This document shows, piece by piece, positions 46,626 through 58,059 of a stretch of 64,000 bases of DNA (within the stretch, counting starts at the first letter, position 1; every line of letters starts with the position of its first letter). A model generated the notes under the pieces. The model saw only the letters and a program-made list of their open reading frames with translations. It was not told the origin of the DNA and ran no database searches. A program made the translations under genes and the position numbers. Origin of the DNA: Aphidius gifuensis (Eukaryota; Arthropoda; Insecta; Hymenoptera; Braconidae); NCBI RefSeq assembly GCF_014905175.1, contig NC_057793.1:13542369-13606368 (forward strand). The letters are read 5' to 3'.

Positions 46626-48060
46626 CATTAATCTAATATAATTCAAATACTTTTCATAGATTTCTACACTTTTTGTCTCTTGTATATGAAACTACTATAA
46701 TAAAGTCGCGAGGTTGTGACCGCGCATACATTTATGTAGAACGACTACTAAATTTCAGTAGATCTGCATTGGTGTGAAAGTCTTTAAATTTTATTTGGGA
46801 AGAACCGGGCCGGGTCAAGTATAAAATTCTGTCAAAGATTAAGACTTAATTATATGCGTTAAATATTTCCTTCTTGACTTATTTTGGTATTATATCTTTT
46901 TGTATCTTAAAAATTCATAAATATCAATATAAAATAAAATTACTATAATCACATAATTAGTGGGGATTTCGAATACTTGACGCTCCTTTTTGTAAAAAAA
47001 ACTGTGTTTCTTTTTTGTTTAGATATCACATCTTTTTGTAAAGTCCTTCAATCATTCGATAGAAAAAACGATAATATTAAAAAGTATATAAAATTACTTG
47101 GTACCATCCGTATTAATTTTTGTTCGTTCTAAAAAAAAATATGTAAGCATTTTTTGCATTACTTCACCAGTTTTTGCTAGCAACGAACAAATTATCAATT
47201 TTTATCCAGCTAGTATTTTTGCGGAAAATACTGACAAAATAACTAACTTTATACGTAGAACCCAATCAGCGCCAAATTGGCAAATTTAAGAAGCTCGAGG
47301 TACAGGACATATTTTGTCCATTTCCAATGTACGGAGTTGACTCTTCTTCTTTCTAGTCTTCTTGGTAGAACCACAAATGTGAATTTTAGAAGTGGGTATT
47401 CCTTTGATTAACGAATTATCATTTTTACTTGACCATTTAAATTTATTGATGATAGACTTAAAACAATAATATCATTAATTTTGAGGACTTCAATCTTTCT
47501 TAGAATTTTCGTTGATCTAAAACAATCGACACATGTACCAACCCCTTCGTGCCACAATGATAGTGATTGGTCGATAAGTTTCTTGTAAAGTGGATGTGTT
47601 ATTTTTATTTGGTATTAAAAGATTTATCATAAATTCGTTTGACAAGGAAACATTTGCATATGAACACGATTCATATTTTTCTAAATACTTTTGTTCGTAG
47701 CTACAATTGTAGATTGCTAATGAAAAATGAATAACACCATAGAGCTGTGAAGTTGTAGCGGAGACTCGATTCGTCAGTGAGCGAGAAAACTTACCGATGA
47801 GGGCACTCATTCATGAAGCATAAAGCATCGCAGCAAAAACTCGCGTGTGAACACAGAGCTCTAAAATTGAATACACTTGACAACAATAGAAAAATATATA
47901 AAATATCGATAATTGATAAAACAATGATGAAATAATATTAATAAGCCAAAAATAACAAAATATAAAATACACTTTATTCAACATGGAATTATTCCAAAAA
48001 CAGTTTTTTTTTCGAAAATTTAAGGTTTCCTACAAACAAATAACCAATACTTGACATTAA
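46626..48060. other. Mostly unassigned; one minus-strand frame of unknown status
   Basis: The minus frame 47517-47810 (97 codons, starting MSALIGKFSRSLTNRVSATT) contains QETYRPITIIVARRGWYMCR, has fairly even codon use and could be an exon or an old transposon piece. No domain recognised. The plus frame at 47098-47289 looks like chance. The rest is AT-rich without signals. Confidence 0.3.
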
Positions 48061-48500
48061 TTTTAGGGTGCGAACTCACGACAAGCTAAAATTTCCGCTT
48101 GTAAACATGGTGGTTATAAAAATCACCAAAAAGTAACTGAATTTACTAAATTTATCGCGAATCCGTGATTTTAGAACAAGCTTGGTAGTGTCAAGCTTGT
48201 TCTGCAGTCACGGAAAGACACTACGGATTGTCAGTTAATTCAGTAAATAGTAGTTAATTCAGTGATAATTTAGTAAAACATAAGGCCATTTTTTAAAGCC
48301 ATTTTTAAGAAGCCAAAAAAAAAAAATAAGGCCATTTTTGAGGCCATTTTTAAGAGGCCAAAAAAAATAAGGCCATTTTTTAAGGCCATTTTTAAGAGGC
48401 CAAAAATATAAGGCCATTTTAAAGGGCCATTTTTAAGAGGCCAAAAAAAAAAAGGCCATTTTTTGAGGCCATTTTTTCCATGTACGAGGTTCAGATCGTC
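48061..48500. repeat. Element end plus GGCCATTTTT array
   Basis: The segment opens with GCGAACTCACGACAAGCTAA. It includes an inverted pair (GAACAAGCTTGG ... CAAGCTTGTTC), then about ten copies of GGCCATTTTTAAGA/GGCCAAAAAAA between 48288 and 48476. This is another short-word array. Confidence 0.55.
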
Positions 48501-49300
48501 TTTTTTTTAAACTATATTTCACCATGTTGCCATGGTATTTACGGCAAGCTGAAATAACAGACGAACTTCCCGGCTCTGATTATTACAAATACTTTTACAC
48601 ATCAAATATCTGAACAATAACCCAGGTAGAAATTTGATCTCGCAACGATATAGCTGCGATGTTTGTGCGCGAAATACAATGTCGCAGCAGTATCGCAAAA
48701 AAAAACGCAAAAAGCTCGTGGCGACCCCGCAATGTAATGATGTTTTGAGTCGCATGCGATATAGACAAGTCAGGTTTGGTTAGGTGAGATTAGGGGGTAA
48801 ATTTCATAATAATAATAATAATAATAATAATAAAATTAATAACAAAACATTTTTTTTATTCAATTTAAAAATACATTAAACACATTAATTTTCATTAGAT
48901 GATGATAATGATAGTGAGAATGTTGGATTCCAAAAGCCTGGTGGGATACTGAAAACAAATATAAATATTTATATATTTTGTTCAAAAAAATAAATATGAA
49001 TTCCCAGGTAGGAAGTGACGACGGGCACAAGCCTGGGACAAGCCTGATTACCCGGCTTTCGGGCCTGTGTCGGGCCTGAGACACAAGCCTGTGTCAAGTC
49101 TGGAATGTTCACGATGTATTTGCTGGTGTCGGACTAGTGTATCGGGCTTGACACAGGCTTGTGTTCCCAGGCTTGACACCGGCTTGCAAAAAAAATTATA
49201 AAAAAATATAAATAAACAATTATTATTAATTTATTTATTTGACATTATTATTTGTGCGCGATACAATTTGAATTATCGATGATTATATGTACGAAAATAA

Positions 49301-49374
49301 ACGGCGTAACGGGGGATCGATCCTAGGTCTCTCACGTGGAACTCCAATGCTCTATCAAGTCGACCACGGGGGAT
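49301..49374 (-). other. tRNA-like A-box/B-box module
   Basis: On the minus strand TGGTCGACTTGATAGAGC starts at 49366 and AGGATCGATCCCCCG at 49324, 42 bases apart. CCCCCG at the start and CGTTACGCC at the end do not form a proper acceptor stem. It lies in the left third of the nested CCCAGG element. Confidence 0.55.
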
Positions 49375-49599
49375 TCATGAAAGAGTCAGTCAAAATTTTT
49401 ATATGAATGAATTTATTCGAGAGTCAATACACAGTTCTTGTAAAAGCCTGGCACGATAGTCAAAACCTAATAATTTTTATTTAAAATGTCTATTTACAAT
49501 TTATAGATCGAATTAATTAATTTTTTTTTTTTAATTGAATATATGCACAAGTCAAGTCCCGTGTGAGGCTTGGTAAAACGGGCTTGCTTACACGCTCGT

Positions 49600-49985
49600 G
49601 CCGGGGAAACAAAACACAGGCTTGACACCGGCTTGAATTATTAAGGCCTGTGTGAGGCCGGTTAAAGACAACGGGGACAGTCTTGTGCCAAGCCTGTGTT
49701 AACGAGGCTCGTGTGAGGCCGGGGAAAACAAAAAACACAGGCTTGACACCGGCTTGAATTATTAAGGCCTGTGTGAGGCCGGTTAAAGAAAACGGGGACA
49801 GTCTTGTGTCAAGCCTGTGTTAACAAGGCTCGTGTGAGGCCGGGGAAAACAAAAAACACAGGCTTGACACCGGCTTGAATTATTAAGGCCTGTGTGAAGC
49901 CGTTTAAAGACAACGGGGACAGTCTTGTGTCAAGCCTGTGTTAACGAGGCTCGTGTAAGGCCGGAGAAAACAATGGGCACAAGCT
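49600..49985 (+). repeat. Tandem array, three copies of a 120-bp unit
   Basis: ACACAGGCTTGACACCGGCT and GAATTATTAAGGCCTGTGTG recur at steps of about 120 (near 49616, 49736 and 49856), with ACGGGGACAGTCTTGTGTC in each. The period equals that of the array at 20037, although the sequences are unrelated. Confidence 0.85.
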
Positions 49986-50927
49986 TGTGTCAAGCCTGTG
50001 CTCCCCAGGCTCGATACACGACCCTCGCACAAGCCTGGCACAGTTGTTCAAGCCCGAGAACTCCTACCTGGGTTATAATAATGCCATTACTAACCTATCA
50101 TAGTCGTTAGGTTTCTTTTTTTGCTGCTATAATATATTTTTGTGGTACTTTTATTTTCTTCTTGATGGGACTTCAAGCTACTATTTTATCATCGTTATCA
50201 ACAGTATCACGAACTTTTGTTGAACACTCAGTGCTATTCGACTTGGAAAACAGCTGCCAGTAGGCTTCTCCCAAGGCTAAAAAAACAATAACAAATAGAA
50301 GTTGATAAAAAGAAAAACTAAAAATTTTTATTACAATCTCACAATTAATTTTATATTGTCTTACTTTGATAGCTAGTAATAATTCCCTTATATGCCATTT
50401 GCATGTTGATGATTGTTCATATTTTCTTCGGCTTGAAGTATCAATTCCTGATGATTATTGACTTCATCATTAATTAAATTGTTCATTTTCCTGTAAAAAG
50501 ATTGAGGTTATAATTATTATAAAATATCAATCTATTCATTTATATTATTAAAATAAAACAATAACTAAACCATCATCACAAGAATATACTCAAAAGTAAT
50601 ATAAGAATAAAAATCAGTACTTACTTGTATAAACAGTCATTAAATTTGATTACAATAAATTTATATATTTTAAAACGTCAACAATGTCATTTTCCATTCT
50701 CCCTGTTATGAGAGAACCACAAGACTGCATCAGATTTAGTGCACACTGCACATGCGCATATATTATTGTAAGGGCCACGGATATTATTACCTCGCAGCAA
50801 GCTCGCAGCTGCATAGGGCTGCGAGTATCGCAATAGATAGCTCGCGCCCAGCATGCTGCGACATTAAAAAAAGTCGCAAACGAAACAGTCGAAAATGTCG
50901 CAACTCGAAGTCAAATTTCTACCTGGG

Positions 50928-53530
50928 AACGTTTGAATTTTCCTTCATTTTTTTCCAACAATATTCTATCAAAATTATTATTTTTTCAATTAAAAAATGA
51001 ATTTTTCTTGCCCTTTATTATTCCATTTGCAATTTTCAGCACCTCGAGTTTTCTAAAATTTTTAATTTAAATTATTATCATTATTTTTTGTTATTTTTTG
51101 TTGATAAAATTTTATTTAATAAAATTATTTAATTGACTTATTGTTAAATTACCTGTAAACAACTTTTTCATTTGGTGTTGATGATTTGAGACATCTTTGC
51201 TGTAAAACATGAGCAATTTTTTTTCTAAATGTGATTGTGATAATTTTTGCATACTATGAAATGATTGTACTTGTTGTACACTTCGTATCGAATTTTACTT
51301 GGTCCAAGTGGCTTTGTACTATCGGCAGCTCCATTAACAACTGAGCTTATTAAACAATATCTTTTGTTTTTTTTTTTTTTTTAAATTGATTTACTAACTG
51401 GAATTAGAGATGCCGCGATACGATACGATACGATAATTAGCTTATTATCGTATCGTATCGTGGAATTTGATTGTCGTTATCGTATCGTGTCGTCTGAAAA
51501 TTCGACAAAAAATCAAATTATCGTGTCGTCTTATTATTGTATCGTCATAGGCGTTGTCGTATCGTATCGTGTATTATCGGCATTATCGACGATAATTTTC
51601 TTTTTTTAATTATGAAATTTACCAAGTAATAAGTATATCATGATTTATACATAAAAAATTTATTAAATAAAAAAAAGTCAATATGAGAAGTTCGTGGCTT
51701 TTATAAATTTGACAAGTTTTCTTTAAACGAATTTAAAAAAAAATATACTCTTTGCAGCAAAATTTTATATATATATAAAACTTCATATAAAACTATTAAT
51801 AATTATTTTATAATTTAAATTTATATTACTTTAATATTATTAGATTATAATAAAATTAATATTATATGTTGCAATAATTTATTTTTTTTTTAAATTATGA
51901 TATGGTGTGGAGTTAAAAAAATTTAAAGTCTATGAACTCAAGTGTTTATTTTTCTTTCCTTTTTATAAACAAGACAATTTTGCTTGAAGTTAAATGTATA
52001 ATTTTTCCGATATTATCGCGATAACGCGATAATTTTATCGGTTATCGTCAGTCAAATATCGTATCGTGTCGTGACGACGATACGATAAAAAATGACATTA
52101 TCGTATCGTTGTCGTCATTATCGTATCGTCTTGTCGCGATATTATCGATTATCGCGGCATCTCTAACTGGAATATCAATTATTTGTTTATTTGTTGTTGC
52201 TGTTGTTGTTGTTGTGGCCGTATCAATCTTTCAGATCTTGTTTGTGCTACTTTTTTTTCTATCATCCTGTAACTATTTACAAATTAATAATATATATAAA
52301 TTATTTAAATAATATTTTTATCTTTACCTTTGAATCATCAATTTTTTTTCAAACATGTGGTGGTGTTGGTGTTACAACTGTTGACACTGGTGTTGGAACT
52401 GGTGGTTCTTATTGTTGTACCAATACTTTCTGCATTTGTTTTATTTAAACTTTGATTCTTAAAACGTGTAAATTATTTGTTTGTTTTACATTTGATGTTA
52501 TTATGTACTGTCAATTATTATCCAATTTACAAGGTGTTTCAATATTTTTACTTGTACGAAACATGTGGGGATGTTGGTGTTACAATTGTTGACACTGGTA
52601 TTGGAACTGGTACAGGTTTTGGTGATCTTACTAAAATTTTACCACGTATTTTTTCTTTTGGTCCTCCCCGTTCACCATTACCACGTCCTTAAATTACAAT
52701 ATTTGGATTACTTATTCTCAAGTTCAATTCTTTCGAGTTATTTTATGGTTTTGTTGTTGTCGTTGCTTGTTGTATTTTTGGTGCCGATTCTTGTGTTATA
52801 TTTTGTTCAAAAATTGAATTATTTGTTTCGTCAATCTATAATCATTAACGTTGTAATTATTCAATATCATGACTTTTATACAACTTTATTGATTATATTA
52901 TCAGTTTCTATATTATCATAATCTTTAATTATATCATCTTGTTTTATGTCAAGTGATTTCACATTAATTGTTTCATGAAGAGATTCAATAATATTACGAT
53001 CATCATTTTTGTCATAGAGCCATTCTTCATAAGTGTTATTTAATGATATATTCGTCAATCGTTCAGGTTGAGTCTGTGTTGTTTGATTTCTTAAATTTTG
53101 TGTTATCACCCTTCTCATATCTTCAAGCTGTGTTACATTGTGATTATATGATAAATCATTGTCATCATCATCGTCATCACCATCATCAAAGAATCCATTA
53201 TTTGTGTCAAATGTTATAACTAGAATTCAGTCATAACCACTTGTCGAGTAAAAAGAATTTGTTTTTATAGATGTGTTACAATAATTCATAATCATCAGTA
53301 TCATCATCAACGACACTTTGGAATGCTTGTTGAAGCCAATCTGATGTATCACAACTTACAATTCTTTTTGAAAACACCCCTAGATCTTCAACATTACCAA
53401 TTTTTTTCTTTCATGTCATCTTGCTTTTTTTTCGTTGCACTTTTAACTTTTCATTGATTATTTCACACAATTCATCATTGTATAATCTTTTTTTCCTCAT
53501 GAACACTGTATCACTATAATTATTTTTGTA
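50928..53530 (-). pseudogene. Minus-strand gene copy, unrecognised, interrupted
   Basis: Coding-like blocks in minus-strand order: FMRKKRLYNDELCEIINEKL (near 53500), VFSKRIVSCDTSDWLQQAFQ (near 53380), the frame 53118-52876 with ERLTNISLNNTYEEWLYDKN, then SPKPVPVPIPVSTIVTPTSP (near 52610), a near duplicate of that phrase (near 52390), a Gln run (near 52210), and a block with SFHSMQKLSQSHLEKKLLMF (near 51270) ending before a donor-like GTAAT. A stop interrupts the second proline block and a 761-bp hAT MITE splits the copy. Related plus-strand pieces at 57186 and 58060 show that it is a duplicated unit. No domain recognised. Confidence 0.45.
51405..52165. mobile_element. 761-bp hAT-type MITE with 8-bp target duplication
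   Basis: TIRs TAGAGATGCCGCGATA are perfect. ACTGGAAT flanks the element at 51397-51404 and 52166-52173. The related copies near 57290 and 58415 carry the target once, confirming the 8-bp duplication typical of hAT transposons. The outer 150 bases of each side are runs of ATACGATACGATA/TATCGTATCG. The centre is AT-rich with no frame. Confidence 0.9.
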
Positions 53531-54112
53531 TTAATTCCCAAGCCTGAAATTAATATTATTATTATCAATTGTATGCTAGAAAAGATGTTTCTTTCCATCT
53601 CTGTTTATTTATGTTTTCTCATAAAATAAAATAAAAAAGAAAAACAAATAACAATAAAAAAAAAATAATTCGTCAAAAGAACCAATCAGTGTTCTCAACA
53701 TGGTGGATTGGGCGGCAATACTCAAATAATGTAATATTTATTATTATTATAAACAATTTATGATATTTTTTTCTTATAAAGTTATATGGATTGATTGAAC
53801 AAAAAAAAATAAAAATAGAATAAAATCTTTTTTTTTACAGTTTATGATTATAAGTGAAATATTATAACATCGTTCAAGTGTACAAACGTTGGCGCATATA
53901 CGTTTGCGCATGCATATCACATTCCAACCTTCGGCATAAAAAAAATCTGACATCATAAAAAACTGAGTCCTTCGTTCATTTACAGTCACCCGCTGAATGC
54001 CTTTTATATCCATTGTCTTAGAATATTTTTTTTTTTTTTTTTGTGTTAGATTAAAAGTACGAGAATATTCCTGTTCAAATTTTGGTTTTTCATTCAATTC
54101 ATTTGATAAAAA
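53531..54112. other. Spacer before the DUF4806-type gene
   Basis: AT-rich. No conserved coding sequence; the minus frame 53774-54121 overlaps the next gene's start and lacks a family signature. The promoter of the following plus-strand gene should lie here, but no motif can be assigned. Confidence 0.4.
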
Positions 54113-55752
54113 ATGTCGCAACTCAGTGAAACTCCGGTTAAAAATTTTGTTGTAGTAGAATTTATAAATAGAGGAAGAAAGCCAGCAAAAAAGTGTGTCG
54201 ACATTGTTCCAAGAAAATGGATAAAAAAAGAAAAAACAATTTGGAAGTGTTTATATCCACCAGCTCCTTATGATAATGTTCAATCGATGGCACAAAATTC
54301 TGAAAAGCCTGATGAAAAAACATGGACATTGAACACAGTGAAGATTCTTGGTGATGCCAGTACGTTTGTATTTAACAAGTGCTTAAAATTTTTATCTCCG
54401 TGCTAATAGTTTAATATTTTATTGAAATGTTTTTTTTTTCTTGTTCATCACAGATTTATTTAGTCAAGCTGAAGACTTGTTTGGAAAACTAGAACGAGGT
54501 TCCCAGTCTGTCTTCTCATCAGCAAGTGATTTCGAATTTAAAGAAAGATTAGAAACTTTAGAGAGCAATCTTCGGAAAGAACACTTGCTTGACCAACAGC
54601 ATCAAATAAATAAGAAATATAAAAGTAATTATTTGATAATATTTACATGAAACAAAGAATCATATTTTTCAATCGAATAGTAATCATGATATATTTTTTT
54701 TTTTTTGCAGAAAAAAATAATAAGCAATTAGAATTTTTAAAAAGTCAACAGGGTAATAAAGATGCTGGTAAAAGTGTTGAGAATATAAATGCTAAAAATG
54801 ATGATAATACTGAAGTTGATGATGATGATAATATTGGTGATGATATTGATGATAGTATTGATGAAAATGCTGATAATAATATTGATGATAATATTGGTTT
54901 AGCTGCTGAAAGAAATAATGATAATAATCATGAAGTTAATGCTACAGACAACAGTGATGTTGACATTGAAGCAGATGCTGAAGATTGTTCTCATGCTGAT
55001 ACAGATTATAAAGATCTTGATGATGATACTGACAGTATAGTTGGTAGTCATGGAAACAATCCAAAAAATTTAATCCCAAAAAATAATAAAAATAAAAAAA
55101 TTGATACAGAAGAGCCAAATAACTATGTCTTAGTTTCACAATCAGGTATGGGAAAAGATTCACTATAAATAAATAATAAAAAAAAAAAAAAAAACCCTCA
55201 ATAATAAATACATATAATCTTAATAATGGAAAGTGAATTTATAGACAATAAATAACAATTAATAATTCAACAAGCATTGAGTAGATGATATTTTTCAATT
55301 TTATAATTTATATGCAAATATTCATACATACATATATTATTTTTTTTACAGTTATTGGTGAAATCTTACAAAAATTGAATAGTTTGGTTGAACAAAATGA
55401 CCAATATGCAAAAAAGTTTGAGGCATTTGATGAAAATTTTTCTTTTGTGAAGACTTGATTGAAAAATACAATATTCAGTTGCCAATTCAATCACTTGAAT
55501 CTTTACAATCTTTTGATAGAAAGTTAAAGACTGACAAAAAAATTTATGAAAACACAGTAAGTTTGTTATAATACTTATAATACACAGTAATAATATAGAA
55601 AGAATATTATTAATGAAGAAACTTTTAATGCTGGTATTTTTCAGAAGGATGCAATGAAAAATTTATTAATTGGAGAAAAAAATTCAGGGAAATGTGCCAA
55701 AACAATGAAAGTAGCCTTTTTTTCTCACTTACTATTTTTACATTTAATTTAA
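54113..55752 (+). CDS. DUF4806-type protein gene, five exons, probably damaged
   Basis: Predicted exons: 54113-54359, 54454-54624, 54711-55145, 55352-55556 and 55645-55752, all with GT...AG borders. Exon 1 encodes an N-terminal module (FVVVEFINRG, DIVPRKWI, KCLYPPAPYDN) typical of insect DUF4806 proteins. Exon 2 is a coiled-coil-like stretch (EFKERLETLESNLRKEHLL). Exon 3 is a long Asp/Asn-rich acidic region. Exon 4 begins VIGEILQKLNSLVEQ and continues, after a one-base frame change near 55440, into a PIQSLESLQSFDRKL-type DUF4806 start. Exon 5 has MKNLLIGEKNSGKC and then ends early, so the domain is truncated. Function of the family is not established. A possible extra exon is at 56400-56506. 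Confidence 0.6.
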
Positions 55753-57185
55753 TTTTAAAACAATAATTTAAAACAGAGATACAAAATTATATTTAATATT
55801 AAAAATAATAAAATAATTCATTCAACAAACAAAATATTTAATGTGATAATTTAACAAGACACAATATGTATATATTTTACTAATTGTGATATGGCAAAGC
55901 CAAATCACAAATACAAATTTTAATTAATTCTCAATGTTTTTCGGACGCACTCGATAGTGGCCGGACCAGAAGTATTTATATGTTTTATTTTGCGGACGCA
56001 CTCGATGGTGGCCGGACAAGAAGTGCAGTTTATATTTTTCTACGTCGTCTCTACGACACGCAGACACACATTTCCACTCATACATACATCACTCAATAAA
56101 TATAACAATTATACTGGTGTCACGGAGGCACCAATATATACATATATACATTTTATATTTACAATATGTGTGTACCTGTTTTTACACGCTACAACAATAT
56201 TGGTAAATTTCATCTCACCTGAATTATGTTCACAATTCACAATGCAAAAAGGAAAACTTGAAACACACAAAAAAAAATTGAAAGAAGAATTTCACCAATA
56301 TTCGTGAAGGCAATGACAAGTAAGTGAAAAACACTTTGAATAAAATTCTTTAAATAATAAGAAAAAAATTATAATTTTTTTTTATCTTTAACGTTTAAGG
56401 AGTTTTAAAAGAGCATCTACAACTGTCAGAAAGTAAAGTATTAAGTACATTGGGTTACCAGATGACAAGATCGAATAACTGGAAATCAAATCTCGAGGAT
56501 GACTGAGATATATTCATCGGCGTATAATATTCATTAATATCATAATAATATTTAAAAAAAATTAGACATAAAAAATCATAATTCAGATGTAGAAAAATAA
56601 AATAATCTTCTGTTACTCATTGCTCGAGGTAGTTTGCAAAATGTTTCATAAAAAAAGACAAATTTTTGAAGTAAATAAAAAATATAATAGCTTGCAACAC
56701 AATTTACAAAAATGTATGTTTTTATTTTTAAATTTTTGATTGTTAACTGATATTATTATTCAGAAAAAAAATAAAAAAATAAAAGAGTACATAAAATGAT
56801 GTCTATTTGCCAAGAAAATTGTGAGTATGTGAATGTGACACCAAACAAAAGTCTGGCATTGATATATCATCGATATCTATCGATTATATATCGATGAATA
56901 TAATAAAAGTTGCTCGCAGATAACTTATATTATTATTCAAACAAAAACAAAATAAAATAAAAATAAAAAAAAGAGAGTATACATAAGACAATGTGTATTG
57001 TGGTGTCACATTCACATACAATTTTCTTGGCAAACAAATGTCTGGCATTGATATATAATCGATATATATCGATACATATATTAAGAGATGCTAGTACATA
57101 CCAAGGAGACTGGGGAGGTCTTTAGTCTTCTTGGTAGATAACCATGTATGGTCCATTCCCCATCCACCATTTTAGAATCATTGTA
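55753..57185. other. Repeats and unassigned sequence
   Basis: Two direct copies of GGACGCACTCGATRGTGGCCG lie at 55944-56013. A diverged duplication with AAAAGTCTGGCATTGATAT and ATCGATATATATCGAT words lies at 56800-56900 and 57000-57080, partly inverted around GTGTCACATTCACATAC. A possible small exon (GVLKEHLQLSESKV onwards) follows an acceptor-like TTTAAG at 56399. Nothing else recognised. Confidence 0.4.
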
Positions 57186-57826
57186 CACAATTTGTAAATA
57201 GTTACAGGATGATAGAAAAAAAAAGTAGCACAAACGAGATCTGAAAGATTACTAAGGCCACAACAACAACAACAAATAAACAAATAATTGATAATCCAGT
57301 TATTAAATCAATTAAAAAAAAAAAAAAAACAAAAAGGTATTGTTTAATAAGCTCAGTTGTTAATGGAGCTGCTGATAGTACAAAGCCACTTGAACCAAGT
57401 AAAATTCGATACGAAGTGTACAACAAGTACAATCATTTCATAGTATGCAAAAATTATCACAATCACATTTAGAAAAAAAATTGCTCATGTTTTACCGCAA
57501 AGAAGTCTCAAATCATCAACACCAAATGGAAAAGTTGTTTACAGGTAATTTAACAATATAACTTATAAGTCAATTAAATTAATTTTATTAAATAAAATTT
57601 TATCGACAAAAAATAACGAAAAATAATGATAATAATTTAAATTAAAAATTTTAGAAAACTCGAGGTGCTGAAAATTGCAAATGGATCAATAACGGGCAAG
57701 AAAAATTCATTTTTGAATTGAAAAGATAATAATTTTGATAAAATATTGTTGAAAAAAAATAAAGGAAAATTCAAACGTTATTGTTCAGATATTTGATGTG
57801 TAAAAGTATTTGTAATAATGCATTCG
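57186..57826 (+). pseudogene. Plus-strand copy of the 50.9-53.5 kb gene, 3' part
   Basis: Near reverse complement of 50928-52310 minus the two transposon insertions. It keeps the Gln run region and the block SFHSMQKLSQSHLEKKLLMF in an open frame with only conservative changes from the other copy, a donor-like AG|GTAAT at about 57541, an intron-like AT-rich stretch and an acceptor TTTTAG before 57655. It also contains the empty site of the CCCAGG element. Confidence 0.5.
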
Positions 57827-58059
57827 TTTATTTGTTTTTGTAAATTGTTGTGGTTTTAACATAATCGATGCTGGTGTTGAATTCATTTGATTTGTAGTTC
57901 TTATTGTTGTACCAGTACTTGCTCCATTTGTTTGTATCAACCTAACATTAATTTATCATCAAAAAAAAAAAAAATAATCAATAATAAACAAATTATAAAA
58001 AAAAAGTTTAATTCAACATCGATGATTAATAATGCAAGCTCTAAAAAAAAAAAAATCAA

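Larger units (their letters stand above)
49003..50072. mobile_element. Nested CCCAGGTAGGA element with the word CAAGCCTGTGTC
   Basis: Left end CCCAGGTAGGAAGTGACG and right end CTCCTACCTGGG, with TT on both sides. CAAGCCTGTGTC, AGGCTTGACACCGGCTTG and GTGAGGCCGG recur more than thirty times. It contains a 120-bp tandem array and a tRNA-like module. Open frames at 48860-50110 follow the words and are not genes. Confidence 0.75.
48621..50927. mobile_element. CCCAGGTAGAAATTT element, TCGCAGC words, with verified AA target duplication
   Basis: The ends are perfect inverted copies of CCCAGGTAGAAATTTGA-type sequence, flanked by AA on both sides. A related uninterrupted copy of the target (CTGAACAATAACGTTTGA) is readable on the minus strand near 57770-57787, so the 2-bp duplication is direct evidence. 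Words TCGCAGC, GCTGCGA and TCGCAAC occur near both ends (48640-48760 and 50790-50910). A second element of the same family is nested at 49003-50072. Confidence 0.8.

Noticed and set aside
47098..47289. Frame with SIFAENTDKITNFIRRTQSAP
   Set aside because: Short, isolated, no splice context and no family resemblance.
4931..49374. Functional tRNA genes at the A-box/B-box modules
   Set aside because: Acceptor and T stems do not pair well, anticodon arms are unclear and two modules have long spacing. They are described as tRNA-like modules instead.
48860..50110. Open frames rich in SQACVNEARV/QAWHK-like phrases
   Set aside because: They follow the CAAGCCTGTGTC word array of a TIR element and are not conserved as protein.
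54942..55163. Minus-strand frame opposite the DUF4806-type gene
   Set aside because: It is the antisense reading of the GAT/AAT-rich acidic exon.
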